Of a DNA stretch of 35,495 bases, positions 23,807-30,692 are shown in pieces. The notes under the pieces were generated by a model. That model was given only the letters and a program-made list of their open reading frames with translations. It was not told where the DNA came from and did no database searches. The stretch spans positions 1 through 35,495 of the forward strand of contig NZ_JXLL01000017.1 in the NCBI RefSeq assembly GCF_001316435.1. The letters run 5' to 3'. The DNA comes from Caloranaerobacter sp. TR13 (GTDB lineage: Bacteria; Bacillota; Clostridia; Tissierellales; Thermohalobacteraceae). The translations under genes were made by a program, and so were the position numbers. Position 1 is the stretch's first letter. Each line of letters starts with the position of its first letter.

Positions 23807-24166
23807 TTACATTTTTAGTAACCATTCTTCCATTGGTTCTCCATAAAGAGAATGAGAAATAACTATAGCTCTAGCTTTCGAAGGCGTTACTAATTGATAA
23901 GTGTATCTCTCACCATTTGGCATATATATATCTAATAATGGTTCCTTAGAGCAAAGTCCTATACAGCCAGTAGTTTCTAATATTACATTGTCAATATCTG
24001 CTTCAACTAAAACTTCCTGCATTGATCTTAGTACTTCATTAGCACCAACACTTACACTGCATATTGAATATCCTAGTACGGCTCTTATTTTCCCATTTTC
24101 TCTCTTGTTTTTTATAGCTTCCTCAGCTGATTTCCTTAAATTCTGATAGAAATCATTAAACCTCAT
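23807..24166 (-). CDS. hndB: Thioredoxin-like 2Fe-2S ferredoxin subunit (HndB type)
   Basis: 119 residues. A helical N-terminus is followed by a thioredoxin-like 2Fe-2S ferredoxin fold with Cys36 (SICSVSVGANEVL) and Cys68 and Cys72 (TTGCIGLCSKEPL). This corresponds to HndB of tetrameric HndABCD hydrogenases and to the N-terminal domain of HydB in trimeric ones. Only three of four expected cluster ligands are obvious, as I recall for other HndB proteins. It is the first gene after the sigma-54 promoter at 24200-24215, with AAAGGGGGG about 7 bases before the ATG. Confidence 0.85.
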   Translation of the reverse strand: MRFNDFYQNLRKSAEEAIKNKRENGKIRAVLGYSICSVSVGANEVLRSMQEVLVEADIDNVILETTGCIGLCSKEPLLDIYMPNGERYTYQLVTPSKARAIVISHSLYGEPMEEWLLKM

Positions 24167-24199
24167 ATCTGACCCCCCCTTTATTTGCTAAATATAAAA

Positions 24200-24215
24200 T
24201 GCATAATTTATGCCA
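24200..24215 (-). promoter_or_regulatory. Sigma-54 (-24/-12) promoter of the hnd hydrogenase operon
   Basis: On the minus strand TGGCATAAATTATGCA fits the sigma-54 consensus TGGCAC-N5-TTGCW in all invariant positions: GG and GC have exact spacing, with C-to-T at position 6 and T-to-A at position 12. Transcription would start about 12 bases past the GC, near 24188, roughly 20 bases before the hndB ATG. No better sigma-A promoter is apparent in this gap. The sigma-54 activator gene is immediately upstream. Confidence 0.75.
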
Positions 24216-24218
24216 AAT

Positions 24219-24398
24219 AGGTACTAGGTGCTAGGTACTTGGTACTGGAATTGGTGAACAGATGACAGAAGACGGGTAACAGGGAACAAAAAAAGTCAAT
24301 AGATAATAGCCGACAGGTGAAGATCTATCGACTACTAACTATTGACTTCTAACTGATAACTTCTACTTTTGACTGTTTACTGTAAACTGTCTACTGCT
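24219..24398. repeat. Degenerate short-word repeat element, copy 2
   Basis: Same order as copy 1 at 14303-14554: near-tandem GGTACTA/GGTACTG words, then GAACAG/GACAG/GGGAACA words, an A-run, then CTATCGACTACTAACTATTG and related words. AAGTCAATAG (24293-24302) pairs perfectly with 24339-24348, with an imperfect inner stem. The element begins 4 bases from the -24 end of the hnd promoter and ends about 20 bases from the stop of the regulator gene. Confidence 0.75.
24371..24391. promoter_or_regulatory. Candidate upstream activator site for the sigma-54 regulator
   Basis: An imperfect palindrome of 21 bp: GACTGTTTAC, a central T, then GTAAACTGTC, with one mismatched pair. It is centred about 165 bp upstream of the -24/-12 promoter, the usual distance for enhancer-binding proteins. 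It lies inside the repeat element, so it may be just one of its words. Confidence 0.4.
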
Positions 24399-24419
24399 CT
24401 TTATAATGCATTACTGCAT

Positions 24420-27065
24420 TTAATCATGCTCTAAAGCATTACTCTTTATATATTTCTGTATCTTTCTTACAACCGTTGACTGATTAACACCTAATACTTT
24501 TGCCATCTCATAAGTAGATTTATATTTTCTATATGCTTTTTCAATCAATTTCTTTTCAACTAATTCAACAGCTTCCTTCAAAGGTATTATCCCTTCTATA
24601 TCTACTTTCTTACAATAATCACTAGTATTTTCTAATAAAAACATAGGTAAATCTTTAACATCTATGACTTCACTTGGTGTAGTAACTACTACTCTTTCAA
24701 TTAAATTTTCCAACTCACGTACATTCCCAGGCCAATTATAATCTTCAAGAATTCTTTCAACAGTTTTAGATAATCTTTTACTGCATCTATATTTAGAATT
24801 AAATATCTCTAAAAAATGATAACATAGTGGAAGAATATCAGTTTTTCTTTTTCTAAGTGGAGGTATTTCTATAGGAACTACATTCAATCTATAGTATAAA
24901 TCAGCTCTAAACTCTCCTTTTTGCACCATACTATATAAATCTCTATTTGTAGCTGCTATTATTCTTACATCTACATACTTTTCTCTTATTCCTCCTATTC
25001 TCATAATCTTTCTTTCTTGTATGACTCTTAATAATTTAACCTGTAAATTTAAAGGAATCTCTCCTATTTCATCTAAAAATAGCGTTCCTTCATGTGCAAG
25101 CTCTATAAGTCCTGGTTTTCCTTTCTTTTTTGCTCCTGTAAAAGCACCTGTTTCATATCCAAACAACTCAGATTCAATTAAATTGTATGGTATAGCACCA
25201 CAATTAATTTTAATAAAAGGCTTATCCTTTCTTGTACTTAAATTATGTATAAAATTTGCAACAATCTCTTTTCCTACACCTGACTCTCCTAAAATCAAAA
25301 CTGTAGAATCAACTTTTGCTACACTACTTGCTAAACTTAATACTTCTCCAAATTCAATACTGTTAGCTACAATATTTTCATTGTGATATTCTTTGTTATA
25401 TGTTCTACTTTTAGTCTCTTTATAATATTTTTGCAGCTTCCTAGTTTCTTCTATTTGATCTCTTAATCTATTTAATTCATCTATATCTCTTATATTAGTT
25501 ACTACCATTTTTATCGAAGAATTACTATCAAATATAGGTGTAGCTGTTGCCAAGTACTCTTTCCCATTATGAGAGTGCTGAATAAAAGATATTCTTCTTT
25601 TTTCTTTCAATACTAATAAAGTTGCTGAAGGAAATATAATATTTTTACTTTCTATATCTTTAACAGATTCTTCTTTTTTAGTTTCATAACCTACCATTTT
25701 TCTCCACGCTGAATTTGTTTTCAATATTCTACCCTTTCCATCTGTAACTACAAAACCATCATATGATGACTCAATAACTGCTTCTAATTCATCTTTTAAG
25801 TTTTCTGTCTCCTTTAATGTTTCAGACAATTGTTCAACTAATTTAGTCTTTTTAGAAATAAGATATGGTAAACACATATCTACTTCTGCAATTCCTTGCA
25901 ATACAGCTATTGCTTTATCTCTACATGTACTATATCCACATGCACCACAATTTAATTCATCTTCTCTAGTAAATTTATTAGTCATATTTAATATTCTCTG
26001 TATTTCATTTTCTGTAGGATAAGGTAATATACTTCTTTTATTCCTATAATATCTTATAAAATCTAATTCTATATTTAGTTTTTTCGTTTTCTTGATACTA
26101 TCTTTTATATATTCATAAATCTTATTAACTCTTTCATAATAGTTTAAACTACTATCAATCTTAGGCCCATCTATACATCCTCTACACATTAAAACATCAA
26201 CAAACTTACTTTTAAATTTACCAGCTTTAATAGCATTTATTAATTCAATACAATCATTATCATTGTCTATAACTACACATTCACTTTCTTCCAAATTATA
26301 TAAAGACTTAAAATTTGCCAATAGCCCTCCTGATAAAGGAAATAGTTTCCCTTCATTGCAATATATACTATCAAAATCCATTTCTTTGGCATTCTCAATA
26401 TTAATACCTTTAATTGCAAAAATATCTTTTAACTCATCAAACGTAAGTACACTATCTATAATTCCATTAAATTGTGGTTCTAACGCTTCGCACTTTTTTG
26501 CTACACAAGGCCCAATAAAGACTATCTTAATATTTTTGTTTTTATGTAGCTTTTTAATAATCTTTCCTGTAGCAATCATAGGTGATACAAATGGCAAAAG
26601 ATACTTTATCATTTCTGGATAATGCTTTTCTATTAAAGATATAAATGCAGGGCAAGGAGAGCTTAAAAAAAGATTGTTTTCTTTATCTTTAATATGATGA
26701 CTGATAGCTTTAATAATATACTCAGCACCTACTGCAACTTCCCATACTTCTGAAAAACCGACTTCCTTTAAAGCACCAACTATCTTTTTATAATTATATT
26801 TATGAAAACTTACTATAAATGAAGGAGCTATGCAGGCTATAACTGTATCATTTTCTCTTAATATACTAAGCGTTTTCCCTTTACTATCAATAACTATTTT
26901 TGCTTCTTGAGGACAACTTTTAATACACTTACCACAATTAATACATCTTGAATAAATTATTTTAGCCTGTCCACTTTCTATTTGTACAGCCTTGGCAGGA
27001 CAATTCCGAACACAAGAATAGCATTGTTTACACTTATTTTGACTTATACTAATAATATCCTGCAT
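24420..27065 (-). CDS. Sigma-54 activator fused to ferredoxin and [FeFe]-hydrogenase H-cluster-like sensor domain
   Basis: 881 residues. Domains in order: two 4Fe-4S clusters (Cys12/15/18/22 and 41/44/47/51); a hydrogenase large-subunit C-terminal-like domain (about 70-320) with L1-like SSPCPAF (Cys138), L2-like GPCVAKK (Cys187) and L3-like MCRGCIDGP (Cys294, Cys297); a 4Fe-4S-type cysteine set (Cys373/376/381 and Cys398); a helix; a PAS domain (about 427-530); a sigma-54 AAA+ domain with Walker A GESGVGKE, the sigma-54-contacting GAFTGA (640-645) and Walker B TLFLDEIG; and a Fis-type HTH (about 832-875). It has no receiver or histidine kinase domain. It is most likely a cytoplasmic H2 or redox sensor that directly drives sigma-54 transcription of the adjacent hnd operon (inferred). 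The ATG lies 8 bases after AAAGGGG. Confidence 0.9.
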   Translation of the reverse strand: MQDIISISQNKCKQCYSCVRNCPAKAVQIESGQAKIIYSRCINCGKCIKSCPQEAKIVIDSKGKTLSILRENDTVIACIAPSFIVSFHKYNYKKIVGALKEVGFSEVWEVAVGAEYIIKAISHHIKDKENNLFLSSPCPAFISLIEKHYPEMIKYLLPFVSPMIATGKIIKKLHKNKNIKIVFIGPCVAKKCEALEPQFNGIIDSVLTFDELKDIFAIKGINIENAKEMDFDSIYCNEGKLFPLSGGLLANFKSLYNLEESECVVIDNDNDCIELINAIKAGKFKSKFVDVLMCRGCIDGPKIDSSLNYYERVNKIYEYIKDSIKKTKKLNIELDFIRYYRNKRSILPYPTENEIQRILNMTNKFTREDELNCGACGYSTCRDKAIAVLQGIAEVDMCLPYLISKKTKLVEQLSETLKETENLKDELEAVIESSYDGFVVTDGKGRILKTNSAWRKMVGYETKKEESVKDIESKNIIFPSATLLVLKEKRRISFIQHSHNGKEYLATATPIFDSNSSIKMVVTNIRDIDELNRLRDQIEETRKLQKYYKETKSRTYNKEYHNENIVANSIEFGEVLSLASSVAKVDSTVLILGESGVGKEIVANFIHNLSTRKDKPFIKINCGAIPYNLIESELFGYETGAFTGAKKKGKPGLIELAHEGTLFLDEIGEIPLNLQVKLLRVIQERKIMRIGGIREKYVDVRIIAATNRDLYSMVQKGEFRADLYYRLNVVPIEIPPLRKRKTDILPLCYHFLEIFNSKYRCSKRLSKTVERILEDYNWPGNVRELENLIERVVVTTPSEVIDVKDLPMFLLENTSDYCKKVDIEGIIPLKEAVELVEKKLIEKAYRKYKSTYEMAKVLGVNQSTVVRKIQKYIKSNALEHD

Positions 27066-27135
27066 AGATATCGCCCCTTTAATTGTTTTACAATTTCCTA
27101 TATGTTATAAATAATATGTGTTTTAGTAGATTATT

Positions 27136-27163
27136 ATTATAAATAGTTATTAGTCTTTAACAA
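27136..27163 (-). promoter_or_regulatory. Sigma-A promoter of the sensor/activator gene
   Basis: On the minus strand TTGTTA (27158-27163), 16-bp spacer and TATAAT (27136-27141). No -24/-12 element is seen here, so the regulator itself is probably not sigma-54 dependent. Confidence 0.5.
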
Positions 27164-27168
27164 AAAAA

Positions 27169-27193
27169 GACCTTGCCATATATAGACAAGGTC
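27169..27193 (-). terminator. Terminator of the fruR-fruK-fruA operon
   Basis: A 7-bp stem GACCTTG/CAAGGTC (27169-27175 with 27187-27193), extendable by weaker pairs, with an 11-base loop, followed on the minus strand by TTTTTTTG. It lies about 22 bases after the fruA stop. Confidence 0.85.
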
Positions 27194-27214
27194 CTTTCAA
27201 ATATATATTTATCA

Positions 27215-28576
27215 CTATTCTCTCTTTTGTTTTAATGTAGTTACTAAAATTGCAGTAACCACTGTTCCTATTATAATGGCTAATGTATATAACCCTAATC
27301 TACTAACTGCATTAGGAATTGGAAGTACAAATATTCCACCATGAGGAACTGCTAATGTCACTTTAAATAACATTGATAATGCACCTGTAACTGCTGAACC
27401 TATCATTATAGAAGGTATTATTCTCAATGGGTCTGCTGCTGCAAAAGGGATAGCTCCTTCAGTAATAAAGGATATTCCTAAGAAAAATGCTGCTTTACCT
27501 GCTTCTCTTTCTTCTTTAGTAAATTTATTTCTAGCAATAAAAGTAGCAAGAGCTATTCCTAAAGGTGGTGTCATACCTGCAGCCATTACTGCAGCCATTA
27601 CTGCTGAAGGTTCACCTGTTCCTAGAGTTCCAACTGCAAATGTATATGCGGCTTTATTTATTGGGCCTCCCATATCAAATGCCATCATTAACCCTAATAT
27701 TAACCCTAATATAATTGCACTACCCTGTTGCAAGTTTTGAAGCCAATTACTAAGACTAGAGTTAAGAGCTGCTGCTGGTTTTCCAATTATATATATCATT
27801 ACAAGTCCTACTATCAATGATGATAGTAAAGGCAATATAAGCACTGGCATAAGTCCTTCTAATGTCTTTGGAAGTTTAATTGAGTTTTTAAGAAATAAGA
27901 TAATATAACCTGCTAAGAAACCTGCTATAATTCCTCCTAAAAATCCTGCTCCAATTTGAGATGCTAATAAACCACCTACCATACCTGGTACCAAACCTGG
28001 TCTATCAGCTATTGAATATGCTATGTAACCTGAAAGAATAGGTACCATCAATGCAAAAGCTGAACCCCCACCAATTTGCATAAGAGCAGCTGGCAAAGTC
28101 CCTTGATTTTTAAATGCTTCAATACCAAAAGCAAAAGATAATGCTATTAGAATACCCCCGGCAACAACAAAAGGTATCATATAAGACACGCCAGTCATCA
28201 AATGCTGATAAGCACCTTTTCTTTTTTTCTTTTGCTCTTGTTTTAATTCATAAACTTTGTCTACAAAATCCTTCTTCTCAAGCTTCATAGCTCTTTCAAT
28301 CAAATTTTTAGCATCCTTAATTGCATCTTGAACAGATGCCTCAATCATTGGTAATTCTTGAAATTTACTTTTATCAACCTTTGTGTCTGCTGCAATTATT
28401 ACTGCATGTGCTTCTCTAATGTCATCATTTGTTATTTCATTCTCAACTCCAATAGAACCTACAGTTTGAACCTTTATGGATACTCCCATTTCTTTAGCTG
28501 CTTTTTGTAATGCCTCAGCAGCCATGTATGTATGGGCTATACCTGTAGGACATGATGTAACAGCTAATAATTTCAT
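27215..28576 (-). CDS. fruA: PTS fructose transporter, EIIBC
   Basis: 453 residues. The N-terminal IIB domain (about 1-100) has the phosphorylated Cys9 in TSCPTGIAHTYMAAE. A basic linker (KQEQKKKRKG) leads to the IIC domain with about ten membrane segments, including GGPINKAAY and ITEGAIPFAAADPLR, the substrate-site motif of fructose-family permeases. Unlike many FruA proteins it lacks an N-terminal IIA domain; the free IIA at 32722-33177 or the IIA domain of the PRD regulator may supply the phosphate. It transports fructose as fructose-1-phosphate for FruK. A 131-base gap to fruK carries no gene. Confidence 0.95.
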   Translation of the reverse strand: MKLLAVTSCPTGIAHTYMAAEALQKAAKEMGVSIKVQTVGSIGVENEITNDDIREAHAVIIAADTKVDKSKFQELPMIEASVQDAIKDAKNLIERAMKLEKKDFVDKVYELKQEQKKKRKGAYQHLMTGVSYMIPFVVAGGILIALSFAFGIEAFKNQGTLPAALMQIGGGSAFALMVPILSGYIAYSIADRPGLVPGMVGGLLASQIGAGFLGGIIAGFLAGYIILFLKNSIKLPKTLEGLMPVLILPLLSSLIVGLVMIYIIGKPAAALNSSLSNWLQNLQQGSAIILGLILGLMMAFDMGGPINKAAYTFAVGTLGTGEPSAVMAAVMAAGMTPPLGIALATFIARNKFTKEEREAGKAAFFLGISFITEGAIPFAAADPLRIIPSIMIGSAVTGALSMLFKVTLAVPHGGIFVLPIPNAVSRLGLYTLAIIIGTVVTAILVTTLKQKRE

Positions 28577-28707
28577 TTGCCTTCCCCCTTTTATTTTAAT
28601 TAGGCATAAAGCCTATATTATAAACCCCTTTAAAAATATCAGCATAACTTTTAGCTTCAATAAGATCCTTATTTTATTTTGTCTATAGCCTGCATTCTTA
28701 TTGTTTA

Positions 28708-29637
28708 TCAACATTCAATAATTTTTACTTTATCCAATAATTCTTGTATTAAATTATAATTTGGTTCCTTTGTCCCCTCTGTCATTATCTTTGCTGTAGC
28801 ACTTGCTGTTGCTAATTTTAAAGTTTCATATTCATTTAAATTATTTTCTAATGAATATGCTAAACCAGCTACCAAAGAATCTCCAGCACCCACTGTACTC
28901 TTTATATCTACCTCAATAGGAAATGCGTATAAACATACTTCCGATGTAATATAATAAGAGCCTTTGCTACCTAAAGAAATCAATACTTTTTCAATACCTT
29001 TTTCAATAAGCTTTCTTCCACTTTCAATGATAGAATGGGTATTTTCTTCACTTACATTAGCTATCTTTTTTAATTCCGATATATTGGGTTTCACGATATG
29101 AGGAGCCCCTTCGATCCCCTCTACTAATGGTTTGTCATCTGCATCTAATATTGTTTTTACTTTTCTTTCATTTAATTGTAATATAATTTCCTTATATATA
29201 TCAGGATTTACACCTACTGGTAGACTGCCACATAATACAACAATATCTCCATCAGTAACACTAGCTAGTAGGCTAGTTATAAATTTGTTTATCTCATCTT
29301 GCTGTACTTTTAAACCTTTATCATTAATATCTGTACACATATTGTTATTTTTTTCAACTATCTTAATATTTGTTCTAGATTCTCCTTCGATAATATGAAA
29401 TTTTGTTTCAATGTCCAGATTGTGTAGATACTCAATAAACATATCTGCATTCTTATTTCCTAAAATACCTGTAGCTGTACTTTTACAACCTAGTATTTTT
29501 AAAACTTTTGATACATTAATTCCCTTTCCACCTACATCTGTTCTTGAAAAAATAGTTCTATTTACACTACCTATTTTTAGTTTTTCAAGCACAATAGTCT
29601 TATCTATTGCAGGATTTAGGGTAACAGTATATATCAC
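28708..29637 (-). CDS. fruK: 1-phosphofructokinase
   Basis: 309 residues of the PfkB sugar-kinase family. It starts MIYTVTLNPAIDKTIVL, has the substrate-side motif GGKGINVSKVLKILG and the C-terminal ATP/anion-hole motif STVGAGDSLVAGLAYSLE with the catalytic Asp. It converts fructose-1-phosphate to fructose-1,6-bisphosphate. It starts one base after the fruR stop, so it is tightly cotranscribed and probably coupled. A tagatose-6-phosphate kinase (LacC) is the main alternative, but the fruR and fruA neighbours favour FruK. Confidence 0.94.
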   Translation of the reverse strand: MIYTVTLNPAIDKTIVLEKLKIGSVNRTIFSRTDVGGKGINVSKVLKILGCKSTATGILGNKNADMFIEYLHNLDIETKFHIIEGESRTNIKIVEKNNNMCTDINDKGLKVQQDEINKFITSLLASVTDGDIVVLCGSLPVGVNPDIYKEIILQLNERKVKTILDADDKPLVEGIEGAPHIVKPNISELKKIANVSEENTHSIIESGRKLIEKGIEKVLISLGSKGSYYITSEVCLYAFPIEVDIKSTVGAGDSLVAGLAYSLENNLNEYETLKLATASATAKIMTEGTKEPNYNLIQELLDKVKIIEC

Positions 29638-29638
29638 T

Positions 29639-30412
29639 TTATTTCCCCCTTTTAATGTCTGTAATTATCTCAACTCCCAGCTTTTCATAACTTTTCATTT
29701 GATCTTCTGAAAGTTTTTTATTAGTTATAATATAGTCTACATCTTTAATATCACAAATAACCGAAAAGAAAACTTTATCAAATTTAGACTCATCAGCAAC
29801 TATATATACCTTATTTGCAACACTCATCATCACTCTTTTAACATTTGCTTCACTAAGTTTAGGAGTTGTAATTCCTGAAGTTAAAGAGATCCCATTGGCT
29901 CCAATAAATACCTTGTCTACTCTAAATTCTCTTATAGTTCTTTCGGTAATAGGTCCAACAGTAGCCTTTGTAGTTGGCCTTATCACTCCGCCAGTTGTTA
30001 TTACTTCAATATCATCTCTATTTGACAATTCATAACTTAAAGGAATCGAATTAGTTATTACTGTAACATCTTTAGCAGTAATAAATCTAGCAATATATTG
30101 CGTTGTAGTCCCTGAATCTAAAATAATTGTATCTCCATCTTTTATGATGCTTGCTGCTAATTTGCCTATCAACTCTTTCTCTCTTGAATGCTCATCCTGC
30201 TTTTGAAGAAATGAAGCTTCAAACTTATTTATATCAGGCCTTACAGCTCCTCCGTGAGTTCTTACTATAATACCTGAACTATCTAACTCATTTAAATCCC
30301 TTCTTATTGTGGATTCAGATACACCAAACATTTTAGCTAACTGAGATACTTTAACACTTTCTCCCCGATTAATCATTTCAGCAATTCTGATTTTTCTTTC
30401 TTCTGCAAACAT
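29639..30412 (-). CDS. fruR: DeoR-family transcriptional repressor of the fructose operon
   Basis: 257 residues. The N-terminal winged HTH reads MFAEERKIRIAEMINRGESV and then VSQLAKMFGVSESTIRRDLNEL. The C-terminal DeoR sensor domain includes the phosphosugar-binding ILDSGTTTQYIARF and TVGPITERTIREF, and ends VDYIITNKK. FruR homologs respond to fructose-1-phosphate. It is the first gene of fruR-fruK-fruA. The upstream region carries three 10-bp direct repeats (30465-30494), likely its own operator. A TATAAT occurs near 30440, between these repeats and the gene. Confidence 0.93.
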   Translation of the reverse strand: MFAEERKIRIAEMINRGESVKVSQLAKMFGVSESTIRRDLNELDSSGIIVRTHGGAVRPDINKFEASFLQKQDEHSREKELIGKLAASIIKDGDTIILDSGTTTQYIARFITAKDVTVITNSIPLSYELSNRDDIEVITTGGVIRPTTKATVGPITERTIREFRVDKVFIGANGISLTSGITTPKLSEANVKRVMMSVANKVYIVADESKFDKVFFSVICDIKDVDYIITNKKLSEDQMKSYEKLGVEIITDIKRGK

Positions 30413-30464
30413 AAAAGCACCCCTATGCTCGTTTATTATAATTATATGTTATTGTTTGATTTTT

Positions 30465-30494
30465 TATGATTGATTATGATTGATTATGATTGAT
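30465..30494. promoter_or_regulatory. Three tandem TATGATTGAT repeats, candidate FruR operator
   Basis: Three exact, head-to-tail copies of TATGATTGAT, with a related TGTTTGAT just before them (30454-30461). Their 10-bp period places each copy on the same helical face. They lie about 55-80 bases before fruR, overlapping its likely -35 region. DeoR-type regulators often bind such spaced T-G-A-T repeats. The rest of 30413-30692 holds A/T-rich DNA and the ptsI terminator. Confidence 0.65.
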
Positions 30495-30625
30495 TTAATT
30501 TTATAAAATATACATCTAATTGTCAATAGCCAATTCCGTATTTTTTAACGATTCTTGTTAAATATCACTTTCCTTTGCCCAAAAACAGATAAAAATAGTA
30601 AATTGAACTTTTGACAAAATAAAAA

Positions 30626-30661
30626 CTCCTAAGATAATGAACTTGGTCATTATTTTAGGAG
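30626..30661 (-). terminator. Terminator of the PTS control operon (after ptsI)
   Basis: A 15-bp stem with one G-T position (30626-30640 with 30647-30661) and a 6-base loop, followed on the minus strand by TTTTTATTTTG. It lies about 30 bases after the ptsI stop. Confidence 0.9.
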
Positions 30662-30692
30662 GTTTGTAATCTATATACACAAAACTATCTAA

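Noticed and set aside
24404-24420. AATGCA/TGCATT hairpin at the end of the sensor gene as its terminator
   Set aside because: A 6-bp weak stem overlapping the stop codon, without a T-run; the end of this transcript remains unidentified.
28601-28615. Small TAGGC/GCCTA hairpin in the fruK-fruA gap as a terminator
   Set aside because: It has only 5 bp and no T-run, and fruA is best explained as part of the operon.
28608-28712. A 33-codon reading frame overlapping the end of fruK on the minus strand
   Set aside because: It has no ribosome binding site, starts inside the fruK stop region and looks like A/T-rich chance sequence.
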